Counted from the stretch's first letter, positions 37,601 to 44,805 are shown. The stretch is 64,000 nt of DNA from Pseudomonadales bacterium (GCA_020062665.1 JAGUVW010000036.1:1-64000); one strand, 5' to 3'. The notes: generated by a model from the letters alone, not told the origin. Made by a program: numbers and translations.

Positions 37601-39102
37601 CCGCGCGGATCGAGGTGGGGGGTGATATCGAAGACGTCAAACTCTATCTGCAGAACAACCATGCCGATGACATCAGCCTGGTGCGGGCCGGTGGCGACAT
37701 CAGTTCCACCACGTTCCGGGATGACAATGGCACGGTGGGCGTGGTGGGCAGCAAGGCAGCGCCCACGATTGGCATCCAGGGTCCCGGCACGCTGTTGGTG
37801 GAGGCCGGCGGCGATATCGATCTGGGCGCGTCGACAGGCATTCTGTCCTGGGGCGATATGTTCAACCAGGCGCTGGCGGATACCGGTGCCAGCATCGTGG
37901 CTGTGGCCGGCATGGGTGCCGAGCCGGATTTCGCCGCGTTCGCCCAACGCTATATGTCCGGGCAGATGCCGGTAGATCAGGCGGCCAGCTTTATTGTCGC
38001 CACACTGGTCAACCTGAATCTGACGCCGGACCAGATCAACGCCATTCTGGCTGATCAGGCGCAACCGCGCGCAGCGGCAGTGCCCCAATCTGCTCATCCC
38101 TCTCATCTGGAAGTGGTGCTGAGTTCTTCGGATACCCGCAGCCTGACAGAAGGGCAGACACTGTTCCTGAATCTGGCACCTGCGCAACAGCTGCAGGTGG
38201 CCAGCGCGTTCTACCAGCAGAGCCCGGAATTGCGTCAGCGGGTGTTGGCCTATGCCACCTTGCAGAACGAACTGACCCGCGCCGGTTATGAAGATGCCAG
38301 TCAGTCCGGTGCAACCGGGTTGGCTGCGCGTGGTGAAGGTTTTACGCGCGGGTTTGATGCTATTCGCACGCTGTTCAATCCGGATCAGCAGTGGCAAGGC
38401 AATATCGGGCTGGTGTCCAGCCTGATTTCGAGTCTGGATGGCGGTGACGTCAGTTTGCTGACACCAGGCGGCGGTATTGATGTGGGCTTGCCAGACGCGG
38501 TGCCCGGCGTGGACAGATCCGCCAATCAACTGGGTGTCATTGCTGTGCGCACCGGCGACGTACAGATGTTTGCCGATGGTGATGTGCAGGTGAATCAGTC
38601 GCGCATTTTTGCGCTGGATGGCGATGTGTCCATCTGGTCCAGCAACGGCGACATCGATGCCGGCCGTGGTGCCAAAACCGCTCGGGGTGATGCTGCGCCC
38701 AGCGTGTTCTGGAGCCCCAGTGATCACCGCTTCATTGTGGATTTCGGTGCCGTGGTCAGCGGCAGCGGCATCCGCGCCACATCCGCCGATCCCGGTGGAT
38801 CGTTCGTGAATCTGGCGGCACCGCAGGGCGTGATCGATGCCGGTGATGCGGGTATCGGTGCCACCAACGTCATTCTCGCGGCGGCTGTCATCAAAGGCGC
38901 CGACAACATCGACGTCGGCGGTGTTTCCATCGGTGTGCCTACCAATACGGGCGTGAATGCCTCTGTCAGCGGTGCTGGCAATGCGGCCAGCGGTGCTACA
39001 TCCGGCGCGATGGACGACATGGCAGCAGACGCCGCCGCGGCAAGCGAAGCAGCCCGTCAGGTGGCATTCCTGACGGTTGAAATCATAGGTCTGGGGGATT
39101 GA
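28660..39102 (+). CDS. Giant TpsA exoprotein, filamentous-haemagglutinin family with DUF3739-type C-terminus
   Basis: This is a secreted protein of about 3480 residues. After a signal peptide (AVYALVSVVAWQPLLVHA) comes the TPS secretion domain with the NANGVIYILDRNGVLFGE motif, equivalent to NPNGI/NPNG(V/I)xFG. Thousands of residues of Gly/Asp/Ala/Ser/Val-rich imperfect repeats follow, the pattern of a right-handed beta-helix. The last 250 residues match the conserved end of DUF3739 haemagglutinin proteins: GDVQMFADGDVQVNQSR, then WSSNGDIDAGRGAKTA, then a tail ending VEIIGLGD. The only Cys pair I see in the mature part is CKQSIC near residue 2790. I prefer ATG 28660, which puts KPNR directly before the signal helix; ATG 28621 adds 13 residues. 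TpsB is directly upstream, and the ExbB fusion starts 5 bp downstream. Confidence 0.92.
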   Translation: MKPNRVSFLQETAVYALVSVVAWQPLLVHAEVAANALPVASQNWVEQGSATRVETAGQMDINASDRVLLNWNSFNIGRDATVNFNQPNSGSIALNRVNGGGDGAASQIMGALNANGVIYILDRNGVLFGENSKVNVASLVASALDVNPDLVANFQDSNRSIADAVNNLEAAFRVANGALDPGVSITLESGATIRTTEGGQVFLFAPEVITEKGSSIHTPGGQTIMAASRDEVYLAASSDPDLRGMLVEVKTGGSIEHAGEVVAERGNITLAALAINQAGALRATTSVDANGSIRLLARDGGSAVNNPYRAGTLSEEKQAIAGVLLADGAIEQSMLVDSTQSGRRYISASNTQQRGEQTAGVVFADGSVTEILPDRSTDSQGRVRTATDSAAQASSFVEVMAHTIDVMGGAAVTSTGGTVSMVATADPANPLAATATDTGARITLHDGSRIDVSGADTAVVDMERNSLQVELRGAELADSPVQRNDSAIRGQTAYVDLRGGDSIAFADISGYVAGIERTVDERLAAGGTVKLSSEGTVDFRAGAEVDVSGGTVDFNAGYIRESRLVSNGTYYNISEADPNRDYDALLNPGEYYNERWNLKLQYVTQDGREQHGRWVDAYTEGKSAGQFNINSRAVAYDGTVKADVVVGPYQRRNPSQVDGGLISIDTSRYNGASQRIQLVSEEKFREHLASQGPQNPSASETLVSVDRFRNSADSLSIKTRSTLTLAEDSTLVLDGGGSLNLQGRHVQIDSDIVNHAGNVKLTGKVDSDSSILGSVTVGAGRLLDTSGQWINDLADGGSRAAVRTQGGNITLDAIGSVVVGEDTWLRADGGAWRDSSGRIRGGAGGNVTINSKELGQQPGVEVDFAGRATSHSLTRGGRFSLVADGFFIGEQAPADNSGRTHLTPEWFQQGGFSAYDLQARASGVEVADGTQLKLEASRFQLAGSDFVQARSGTALNELMQVVMPADLPEHQKGAVDLRLASGEALAPADKRVDDIRVGEGASILARPGARIEMSATGGSIDIDGSVIAQGGQIDLAISPKASDAAFDTTQAIRLGANSLLDVSATSVDLPGQPGQVLRDLYDAGSVSIRANAGYILGAEGSRIRADGATRTVSQFDSARRNQRVVPVDLAAGDIALTASEGILMDTAFSATASGRGRGGSLDVRMSTEGRLPASVPPEQLTGFTDFPMTIQLGEFASLTGAGLLDAANIRQGITGAGLQNGVAYLDVARLNDGGFDNIRLAAINSQLEGNRPPSQILFNTDRVLRAGRAIELVAPAISVAGFDAGVAAPYVRIGTDFSGTQQANAGSLLTPDGTFTAQADFIDLVGSIRFRDAADVVLNSSGDIRLRGAQLQAGDRNTPTGSLTAAGDVTLQASQVYAASLTDYHINLSGQGSTLHIAPPASGESKPYPVLSAAGAIKLEAGHILQEGVLKAPLGTLNLIGRESITLAPDSITSVSGEGQTVLLGSVDGLGDWLYPLDPANPQVLDVLPEKSIILDSQNIDHQNGALVDISGGGDLLSYYFVKGPIGSRDVLAYGSTGGAGQSFAILPAQGSAWAPYDARETNNFPYQIGDTVRFEGVAGLNPNTEYAILPAHYALLPGALLVTPVASTYTPGSGRTNLQGAQVVAGQFSHASGTKPGQQWDNFVVEAGSAALDRSELRLFSANGFFAANRPMDAGRIVFDAAGAGSSRLNIEGQIQALAGAGGTGGRLDINAADIRLVDQVDPLDEDSVQLQAARLQALNVDSILLGGVRSDQGTATQLTVGATRVEVGAGASLTATELLLAATDTVAVRDGASLQADRPGRTRGGELVVSGNQGALLQISAGEVMDVKRVSSQSTGGTLILEQGARVVSSGALTLDATRNILLGADLNTLGTLSIGANRIVLGTDDPVSNGVALSQATLSGLNASELRLRSRESVDLAADMVFDLNRMILDTPLLQRIGDAPVSASIHAADSIVMRNSAGTAPAANGAALGDLTLAARSILLDGGQDATSTFAVNGFQAVLLQGSDRVQADGRFALELQGDVTLRTGNLTSVAGSDLAVRAGGDLRLAADTASAAQNDASAGFASRYVLAGEQVEVDTRITAGSGVIELDARDSLLLGANAALDVSGQVFDFAGTQVSTDGGTIRLSARNGDISTAAQTVLDLSGGAAGNQGGDLMLSALNGSVFLGATPVVGDSGGSVAVAVANAENLQTLFSQLQGFRESQRYQASSGDLLIGAADTLRARQIEIITNQGSIDLLGTLDASGADGGSIGLHAGQDVRLASSARVLARAEAGNGTGGDVTLAARDGGVYLGAGSRFELNGAGSGVGGTLRIDANRSADAMAIHDAGTQVEGARQVQLVGFRRYELGNGQLNQALVEGTPKADAAAFMAALSAQRQQEGFVYGSLLQQLGDRLQIAPGIEFYSAGDLVVDAGGIDLAGDIDPFTATSPAFGGQLELAPGGWRYQQGNEYTAGIMRLRAAGDVRLEGSLSDGIIRSDLLGGIGFLTPQDTPLPYQSWAFEVAAGADSASAKALDVNRDASGALRLAANQVLRSGTGDIRIAAAGDITLQQGASIYTAGRSPYVDWKFDSSSDVADSTAPESGSLDPFNDFSNFLASTNLGSVRIFYPIEGGNVQVSAGGDINVMGGSQPHTDWLFRSAKAETGIFTWGVAYENFRNGIGALGGGNVDVQVAGSTRNLTLAVPTTAMQIASYQPGIETSALVDIRGGGDVHLRAGGDILGGNYLVGRGDLRVESGGRIGAAQSGALANLVALGEGSVTMVARNDIEVSGVVDQHLVAVSCKQSICNPSVTELNLNPSIYFLSNTTPDSLDLTSLAGDVVLNPTGAAHAGYLHPRTTLSLDGLYGALPAQVKLLTLQGGVDVLGFVGIEAHPDSRLDIFARDSIRGSGFAQLVVSGAQDYQNYRLASAKQGRLISDTGSLQQFESFFGVSRILNGDERIRNIRNAVSIFAEDAEPVRIVSQQGDLVSVDKGSSTFAIELPRAARIEVGGDIEDVKLYLQNNHADDISLVRAGGDISSTTFRDDNGTVGVVGSKAAPTIGIQGPGTLLVEAGGDIDLGASTGILSWGDMFNQALADTGASIVAVAGMGAEPDFAAFAQRYMSGQMPVDQAASFIVATLVNLNLTPDQINAILADQAQPRAAAVPQSAHPSHLEVVLSSSDTRSLTEGQTLFLNLAPAQQLQVASAFYQQSPELRQRVLAYATLQNELTRAGYEDASQSGATGLAARGEGFTRGFDAIRTLFNPDQQWQGNIGLVSSLISSLDGGDVSLLTPGGGIDVGLPDAVPGVDRSANQLGVIAVRTGDVQMFADGDVQVNQSRIFALDGDVSIWSSNGDIDAGRGAKTARGDAAPSVFWSPSDHRFIVDFGAVVSGSGIRATSADPGGSFVNLAAPQGVIDAGDAGIGATNVILAAAVIKGADNIDVGGVSIGVPTNTGVNASVSGAGNAASGATSGAMDDMAADAAAASEAARQVAFLTVEIIGLGD

Positions 39103-39107
39103 AGTTC

Positions 39108-40943
39108 ATGTTCAGAACACTTGAGTCATTCATCGGGAAAGCAGCGCTGTTCCTGTTTCTGCTGGTTATGTCGCAACAGGCGTCGGCCTGGTGGAACGAC
39201 AAGTGGCCCTACCGTGCACCCATCACGCTGGATACGTCCATCACCGGTGCAAACATCGAGTCCACCCAGCAGGATGTTCCCGTGTTGCTGCGGCTGCATG
39301 TGGGCAACTTCCAGGATTTCTTTCTGCTGAAAGAAAATCTGGCGGATGTGCGTTTTGTCGCGATGGATGACAAGACACCGCTCAAGCATGCAGTGGAATC
39401 CTTCGATATCGTGAATCAGATGGCGTTTATCTGGGTGCGGGTGCCGCGTCTTACCGCGTCGATCGCTACTGAACGTTTCTGGATGTACTACGGCAATGGT
39501 GACGTGCCGTCATCTTCCGATACCGCTGCCGTTTACGATGTGAACCAGGTGCTGGCGCTGACATTCAGTCCGGCGGAAAGTGACATCGCCGATCGCACCG
39601 CCTACGCCACACCGCTGGACATTCAGGGCGTGACGCGGGAAAGCGCGGGCATCATCGCGCAGTCTGCCCATTTCGATGGCAGCCAGTTCATTACCGTGCA
39701 GGACACGCCGGCCATGCGCATGGTGCCGGATCAGGGCGTAACGTTTTCTGCCTGGGTTAAACCGGTGGGTTCGCAGATCGACAGCCTGCTGCTGCATCAC
39801 GCCAGCGGCGCCAGCCGGTTGAGCCTGGGCATCAACGGCAATCTGCTCTATGCCGAAGTGCAGAACGGCGGATCGGTGTTTGCAACGCCGCGTTCCGTGC
39901 AGGTAATGCCGGATACCTGGCAACACGTTGCGCTGATTCTGGCGAAAGACAATCTGAAGTTGTTGCTCAACGGTGAAACGGTGGCGTCGATTCCTGTGCA
40001 ATGGGGTGAAATGGGCGGCAATACTTACCTGGGTGCCAGCGCCGACGGTGCTCGTGGCTTTGTCGGTGAGCTGGATGAAGTCCGTATCGACAAAGTGGCG
40101 CGCTCCACCGACTGGATTCGCGCAGCGGCGCTCAATCAGGGCATGGACGACAAACTGCTGACGATACAGGCGGCCGAGCAACTGGGCTCGGGTGGTTCCG
40201 GCAGCGTGTTCATGGTGATCGGCGAAAGCATCGATGAAGCGGGTTGGACGATCATTTTCCTGCTGGGCATCATGGCAGCCATCAGCTGGCTGGTGATGCT
40301 GGGCAAGACGTTCTACATCAATGCAGTGCGTCGCGATAATGCAGCTTTTATGATCCAGTATCGCCAGCTTGCCGGTGACGATCCTGCGATGCTGGATGCA
40401 GAAGAAAGCGAAGACGACAAGAAGTTGGCGGATTCCCCCATCGCACAGGCATTGCTGGGCAAACACGATCATTTCCAGAGCTCACCCATCTATCATCTTT
40501 ATCACAAAGTGCTGCAGGAAGTGCGTGGCCGCCTTGGCACCAGTGTGGGCGCAAAAGCGGTTGCACTGACGCCGGCAGCAGTGGCATCGATCCGCGCCAT
40601 GATGGATGCGGAAATGACCCGCGAAATGCAAAAGATGAATGGGCAGATGGTTCTGCTGACCATCGCTATCAGCGGCGGCCCTTTCCTTGGCTTGTTGGGA
40701 ACCGTGGTGGGTGTCATGGTGACGTTCGGCACCATCGCCGCCACCGGCGATGTGAACATCGCTGCGATTGCGCCGGGTGTGGCGGCGGCGCTGGCAACCA
40801 CGGTGGCGGGTCTGTTCGTCGCGATCCCGGCGCTGTTTGGTTACAACTACATTTTCTCGCGCATCAAGGAAACCATGGTTGACATGCGGGTGTTCGGCGA
40901 CGAATTCGTCACGCGCGTCGCGGAATACTACGGCCAGGAGTGA
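39108..40943 (+). CDS. DUF2341-LamG-ExbB fusion (MotA/TolQ/ExbB proton channel)
   Basis: This 611-residue protein joins three modules. A signal peptide (AALFLFLLVMSQQASA) and a DUF2341 domain (WWNDKWPYRAPITLD..., about 27-150) come first. A LamG/concanavalin-like domain follows (about 190-360; VTFSAWVKPVGS, TWQHVALILAKDNLKLLLNG, GFVGELDEVRID). The last part is an ExbB-type channel subunit: a TM helix near 379-398 and the core ISGGPFLGLLGTVVGVMVTF near 520-540, followed by VAAALATTVAGLFVAIPALF. The first two modules would lie in the periplasm. Ordinary ExbB lacks them. Fusions like this are known in TPS loci with DUF3739 TpsA proteins. ATG 39108 has GGGGGA at good spacing. The next gene, exbD, follows after 1 bp. 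Confidence 0.88.
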   Translation: MFRTLESFIGKAALFLFLLVMSQQASAWWNDKWPYRAPITLDTSITGANIESTQQDVPVLLRLHVGNFQDFFLLKENLADVRFVAMDDKTPLKHAVESFDIVNQMAFIWVRVPRLTASIATERFWMYYGNGDVPSSSDTAAVYDVNQVLALTFSPAESDIADRTAYATPLDIQGVTRESAGIIAQSAHFDGSQFITVQDTPAMRMVPDQGVTFSAWVKPVGSQIDSLLLHHASGASRLSLGINGNLLYAEVQNGGSVFATPRSVQVMPDTWQHVALILAKDNLKLLLNGETVASIPVQWGEMGGNTYLGASADGARGFVGELDEVRIDKVARSTDWIRAAALNQGMDDKLLTIQAAEQLGSGGSGSVFMVIGESIDEAGWTIIFLLGIMAAISWLVMLGKTFYINAVRRDNAAFMIQYRQLAGDDPAMLDAEESEDDKKLADSPIAQALLGKHDHFQSSPIYHLYHKVLQEVRGRLGTSVGAKAVALTPAAVASIRAMMDAEMTREMQKMNGQMVLLTIAISGGPFLGLLGTVVGVMVTFGTIAATGDVNIAAIAPGVAAALATTVAGLFVAIPALFGYNYIFSRIKETMVDMRVFGDEFVTRVAEYYGQE

Positions 40944-40944
40944 A

Positions 40945-41355
40945 ATGAACATGCGCGATTTTGACGATGGCAAACTGTTCGACGACATCAACGTCACGCC
41001 CATGCTGGATCTGGCCTACGTGCTGCTGATCATTTTCATCATCATGACCACCGCTACAGTGCAGGGTATTTCGGTGAACCTGCCCAAGGCGAGCACGGCG
41101 CCGAGCCTGGCAAAGCCCAAGACCAAGGCCATCACTATCACCCAGGACGGCACCATTTATCTGGATACCTATCCGGTGTCGCTGGCGGATCTGGAATCCC
41201 TGCTCACCCAGTACAAGGCGGTGACGCCGGATCTGCCGGTGGTGATCAAGGCGGACGCCACTGTGCAATACCAACTGGTGGTGGATGTGCTGGATCTGAT
41301 GGGCAAGCTGGATATCCGCCAGATCGGATTGGTGACCAAGAAGCTGGTGAAATGA
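40945..41355 (+). CDS. exbD: Biopolymer transport protein ExbD
   Basis: This 136-residue protein has a single N-terminal transmembrane helix carrying the conserved aspartate (INVTPMLDLAYVLLIIFIIM), the proton-path residue of ExbD/TolR. A periplasmic domain follows (KAITITQDGTIYLDTYPVSL...VVIKADATVQYQLVVDVLDL). ATG 40945 begins 1 bp after the ExbB-fusion stop; ATG 40951 in the same frame is also possible. With the ExbB fusion and the TonB gene 1 bp downstream it forms a complete energy-transducing module. Confidence 0.93.
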   Translation: MNMRDFDDGKLFDDINVTPMLDLAYVLLIIFIIMTTATVQGISVNLPKASTAPSLAKPKTKAITITQDGTIYLDTYPVSLADLESLLTQYKAVTPDLPVVIKADATVQYQLVVDVLDLMGKLDIRQIGLVTKKLVK

Positions 41356-41356
41356 C

Positions 41357-41992
41357 ATGTCGTTGCGCGCTGCCATTGGCAAACGCCTGCCGTTGATTCT
41401 GGGTGTGATTCTGGTGCTGATTGCCATCGGGCTTGGCACCTTCATCAAGCAGATGATGGGAGACAAGAAAGTTGAACAGAAGAAGGTCGTCCAGCAGATT
41501 ACGCTCGTTGCACCGCCGCCTCCGCCGCCACCGCCGCCAGAACCGGAGCCGGAACCCGAAGTAGAGGAGCAACCCATAGAAGAACCCATCGACGAATCCA
41601 TGCCGGACGAACCGATGGACGATTCCATGTCGCAGGATCTGGGCCTGGATGCCGACGGCAGTGCCGGTGGCGATGGTTTTGGTTTGGTGGCACGTAAAGG
41701 TGGCAGCGGATTGATCGGTGGCGGCAGTTCTTATGCGGTGGAAATACAGACATCGATCACCGATCTGCTGTCGGAAGACGAAGAACTGCGTCACCAGGGA
41801 TACCAGGCCGTGCTGAAACTATGGATCGATGAGCGCGGACATCTGTTGCGTTACGAAGTGCAGCAGCGTGAAGGCGATCCGAAGGTGAAAAAATTGCTGC
41901 AGACGGCGCTGGCCAGTATCCCGCCGTTCCAGAATCCACCGCCCATTGAAATGCCGCAGCCCATCCGGCTGAGAATAAAGTCACAGTTGTAA
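41357..41992 (+). CDS. tonB: TonB-like energy transducer
   Basis: This 211-residue protein has an N-terminal membrane anchor (RLPLILGVILVLIAIGLGTFI). A nine-proline run and a PEPEPE linker follow at about residues 51-66, typical of the periplasm-spanning region of TonB. The C-terminal domain (about 120-211; YQAVLKLWIDERGHLLRYEV...LLQTALASIPPF) matches the TonB/TolA C-terminal fold. No TonB-dependent receptor gene lies in the window, so its outer-membrane partner must be elsewhere or be a component of this operon. Confidence 0.88.
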   Translation: MSLRAAIGKRLPLILGVILVLIAIGLGTFIKQMMGDKKVEQKKVVQQITLVAPPPPPPPPPEPEPEPEVEEQPIEEPIDESMPDEPMDDSMSQDLGLDADGSAGGDGFGLVARKGGSGLIGGGSSYAVEIQTSITDLLSEDEELRHQGYQAVLKLWIDERGHLLRYEVQQREGDPKVKKLLQTALASIPPFQNPPPIEMPQPIRLRIKSQL

Positions 41993-42005
41993 ATTGGGGA
42001 ATCGA

Positions 42006-43673
42006 ATGAAACAGTTGAAGTTGACCTGCCTGTCTGTCGCCGTGATGCTGGCCATGCCGGCCTGGGCAGAAAATGCAGCGACGCCGGAAGTCAGCGCGCA
42101 GGACGTATTGAATATATTGATCCAGCAAGGCGTGGTGGATGAAAAGCGGGTGAATGATGTGGTGCGCAAAGCGCAGGACAAAACCCGCAGCCAGTACAAT
42201 TCTGCAGTGGAAGCCGTGCCACGCTCCCAGGCGGATGTGAAGCCCGCGCAGGATGGCTCCGTGGTGCGCGTGCCCTATGTGCCGCAGTACATTCAGGATG
42301 ACATTCGCGGTAAGGTGCGCAACGACTTGCGGGAGCAAGTGGTGGACGATGTCATGAACAAGGCGAAGCAGGAGCGCTGGGGCATTCCAGGCACAGCGCC
42401 GGACTGGACGCAGCGCATCAAGTTTTCCGGCGATGCGCGCGTGCGTGCCGAATCCATCATGTTCCCATCGGATAATGTGGTGCAGGGCTACAAAGACTAC
42501 AACTACATCAACAGCAAGAAAGTGGAAGGCAGCCCCAACGACTATTTGAATACGTCGGAAGATCGCAACCGCATGCGCACGCGCTTCCGCCTGGGGATGA
42601 AGGCCAATGTGACGCAGGGAGTGGAAGCGGGCGCACGGGTGGTGACGGGCTCCACATCCAATCCGGTATCCACCAATGAAACGCTGGGCGATTACGGCAA
42701 CTCATTTGGCATCGTGATGGATCGCGCCTACATCAAGTACAAGACTCACGAAGAGCGCTGGTCGTTCGTGGGCGGGCGCTTTGAAAATCCCTTCATGCGT
42801 ACCGATCTGATCTGGGATAACGATCTGCAGTTCGATGGTGTGGCAGCATCCTGGTATTGGCTGCGCACTGGCGCCTGGGACGACGCCGACCGCCAGTGGG
42901 ATCCGTTCGTGACGTTTGGCATCTTCCCGGTGGATGAGTTCGAACTGTCGGACAAGGACAAGTGGCTGTTCGGATTCCAGACCGGATTCACCTACAGCTG
43001 GTGGAGCCAGGACGAATTGCGCTTTGCCGTGGGCTATTACCATTACGAAAATACCGTCGGTATTCGCAACCCGGTTGGGCTGGAAATTTACAATTACACC
43101 GCGCCGGACTTTTTCCAGAAGGGCAACTCCGTCTTCAACATCATGAATCCGGATCCGGGCGATCCCAATGCCGCGACCAAAGCCCTGTACGCACTGGCTT
43201 ACGACTATCACATCGTGGACGTGCTGCTGGAGTATCGCCTGGCGGCGTTCTCGCCTCATCAGGTCATTCTCACCGCGGAATACATCAAGAATATCGGCGC
43301 CGACGATGCCGAGGCGGAAAGCCTGCGTCGCAGCGCGCCGGTGGAAACCCGTCACGACGGCATGCTGCTGAAAGCCACCTTCGGTTGGCCCATCGTCGCC
43401 AAGCCCAATGACTGGCAAGTGTCGGTTGGCTATCGCGCATTGCGCGCCGATGCAGTCATCGACGGCTTTGCCGATTCCGATTTCCATATGGGTGGCACCG
43501 ATGGCAAGGGCTATGTATTCGAAGCTCAATATGGCCTGCTCAATGAAACCTGGCTGACGCTCAAATGGATGAGTTCGGATTCCATCGATCTGGCCAATCC
43601 GTCGAGCGATCCCACTTCGAAGTCCACGCTGGGCGTGGACATCCTGCAGATCGACGTTAACGCCCGCTTTTAA
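42006..43673 (+). CDS. Putative outer-membrane porin (Porin_5-like)
   Basis: This 555-residue protein begins with a signal peptide (LKLTCLSVAVMLAMPAWA). A short helical region (NILIQQGVVDEKRVNDVVRKA, about 35-60) follows, as found at the start of Porin_5-type 'putative porins'. The rest is a beta-barrel-like sequence of alternating aromatic strands (IKFSGDARVRAE, RFRLGMKANV, YIKYKTHEERWSFVGGRFENPF). It has no TonB plug or TonB box that I can see and ends with DVNARF, a typical porin terminus. GGGGA precedes ATG 42006. It is 13 bp after tonB and 17 bp before the coiled-coil gene, so it belongs to the TPS operon. The substrate is unknown; phosphate compounds are a guess from context. Confidence 0.8.
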   Translation: MKQLKLTCLSVAVMLAMPAWAENAATPEVSAQDVLNILIQQGVVDEKRVNDVVRKAQDKTRSQYNSAVEAVPRSQADVKPAQDGSVVRVPYVPQYIQDDIRGKVRNDLREQVVDDVMNKAKQERWGIPGTAPDWTQRIKFSGDARVRAESIMFPSDNVVQGYKDYNYINSKKVEGSPNDYLNTSEDRNRMRTRFRLGMKANVTQGVEAGARVVTGSTSNPVSTNETLGDYGNSFGIVMDRAYIKYKTHEERWSFVGGRFENPFMRTDLIWDNDLQFDGVAASWYWLRTGAWDDADRQWDPFVTFGIFPVDEFELSDKDKWLFGFQTGFTYSWWSQDELRFAVGYYHYENTVGIRNPVGLEIYNYTAPDFFQKGNSVFNIMNPDPGDPNAATKALYALAYDYHIVDVLLEYRLAAFSPHQVILTAEYIKNIGADDAEAESLRRSAPVETRHDGMLLKATFGWPIVAKPNDWQVSVGYRALRADAVIDGFADSDFHMGGTDGKGYVFEAQYGLLNETWLTLKWMSSDSIDLANPSSDPTSKSTLGVDILQIDVNARF

Positions 43674-43690
43674 GCGGAGGAGAGGAGACA

Positions 43691-44284
43691 ATGCGCGTTC
43701 ATTCCCTGATTCTGATGTCTGCTGTTTTTCTTCATGCTGGCCACGCGGTGGCCGACGAACGGGCTTTGCAGCAGGCACTGGCCAAGGCCCAGGTCATGCT
43801 CAAGCAGACCAGCGCGGAAAAGCTCGCAGCGGAACAGGAGCTGACCAAACTGAAACAGGAATTCGAGCAATACAAGAAGAAAGCGGAAGGCGAGCTGGCG
43901 GCCCGTGAAGTGGGTGCCGAGCGCCTTGCCGGCAACGTCAATACGTTGAAAGAGCGCTATGTGGCGCTGGCCGAAAAATTCCAGCAGCTGCAGATTGCCC
44001 ATCGCAACGTGGTGCTGGGAGGCAAGGAGTCCGAACGCGAGATCGAACGCGCAAAGCAGAACTTCCAGCTTTGCTTCGACAACAACAAAAAGTTGTTCGA
44101 CATCAACCAGGAAATCCTCGGCAACTATCAGGACAAGGGCTTCTGGGATGTGCTGCAGCAGAAGGAACCCTTCACCGGATTCGCCAGTGTCAAGCTGGAG
44201 ACGCTGATTCAGGAGTATCAGTACCAGAATGAGGATTTAAAGCTAGAAGACTCGTTGCTCAGTGCTCATGACCTGAAACAGTAG
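43691..44284 (+). CDS. Periplasmic coiled-coil protein, last gene of the TPS operon
   Basis: This 197-residue protein has a signal peptide (MRVHSLILMSAVFLHAGHAVA). A long heptad-rich coiled coil follows, with Lys/Glu/Gln/Ala repeats, at about residues 24-130. A short globular end (CFDNNKKLFDINQEILGNYQ...) contains one cysteine. GGAGGAGAGGAG-like purines precede the ATG. No family is recognised. By context it may be a chaperone or spacer protein for the exoprotein or the porin. Confidence 0.75.
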   Translation: MRVHSLILMSAVFLHAGHAVADERALQQALAKAQVMLKQTSAEKLAAEQELTKLKQEFEQYKKKAEGELAAREVGAERLAGNVNTLKERYVALAEKFQQLQIAHRNVVLGGKESEREIERAKQNFQLCFDNNKKLFDINQEILGNYQDKGFWDVLQQKEPFTGFASVKLETLIQEYQYQNEDLKLEDSLLSAHDLKQ

Positions 44285-44801
44285 CCAATCCCGCAATGCA
44301 CTATTGCTTGTTCCATTTACGGATGCCTCGGCCCGCTTCGGGGCAGCCGTCAGCCAACCTTGCGCAGTGAAAAAACTGAAACTAAGAGCATCACTGCAGT
44401 TTGGTGCTGTTGGCGCGCATATGCTTTCGTAAAATCAAAAAAATTCACTAAACGGTAACCGACGACGAAGCCAGCTCGACTATGGTGTTAGCGTTTCAGG
44501 CGACACCTATCCATGTTGCGCTGTTGGGAAAACATGCGCTTCATTAAAACCATTCGTGCAAAAAGGATTTTTAGATGAGTACGACAACGCGCGCGGTGTT
44601 GGCAACGTATATTGCGTCCGACGCTGTATTGAATGCTACCGCCAATTTCATCCAGACCTGCTCAAGTCACACTCTTTTAGTTCCTTCCTTTGATTCTTAT
44701 CAACCATACCTTGATCAATTCGCGATTGCCGACTTGGCCTCAACACTTAGGGATGGCAGTGGTTATCCACGCCAGACTAACGCCTTTATGGAGCGCAGAT
44801 C
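44285..44801. other. Region upstream of PstS-like paralogue B
   Basis: The region holds a weak GC hairpin near 44326-44346 without a T-run, the PHO-like element at 44442-44459 and a possible small ORF at 44575-44805. Otherwise no gene is evident. From about 44400 the sequence is noticeably more AT-rich than the operon before it. Confidence 0.5.
44442..44486 (+). promoter_or_regulatory. Weak PHO-like element upstream of PstS-like paralogue B
   Basis: AATTCAC-TAAA-CGGTAAC (44442-44459) resembles the element before the CTERM gene (both share ATTCAC, one base, AAAC, two bases, TAAC). A TATGGT hexamer follows at 44481-44486, but 21 bp away rather than 10-11. Functional status is uncertain; similarity to the 24.1-kb element is the main support. 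Confidence 0.3.
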
Positions 44802-44805
44802 ATGA
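44575..44805 (+). CDS. Small ORF overlapping PstS-like paralogue B (76 residues, doubtful)
   Basis: The frame encodes 76 residues starting MSTTTRAVLATYI. AAGGAT lies 7 nt before the ATG and the stop overlaps the start of paralogue B as ATGA, an arrangement expected for translational coupling. No domain, signal peptide or family is recognised and paralogue A has no such leader ORF. It may be a real leader gene, a remnant of a CDS or a chance frame. Confidence 0.3.
   Translation: MSTTTRAVLATYIASDAVLNATANFIQTCSSHTLLVPSFDSYQPYLDQFAIADLASTLRDGSGYPRQTNAFMERRS

Noticed and set aside
28660-39102. Recurrent short repeats in tpsA considered as a CRISPR or tandem-repeat array
   Set aside because: The repeats are imperfect, in frame, and encode Gly/Asp-rich beta-helix turns. 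There is no constant repeat-spacer length.
41511-41555. Pro/Glu codon-rich low-complexity tract
   Set aside because: This is the normal proline-rich periplasmic spacer of TonB, not an independent repeat element.
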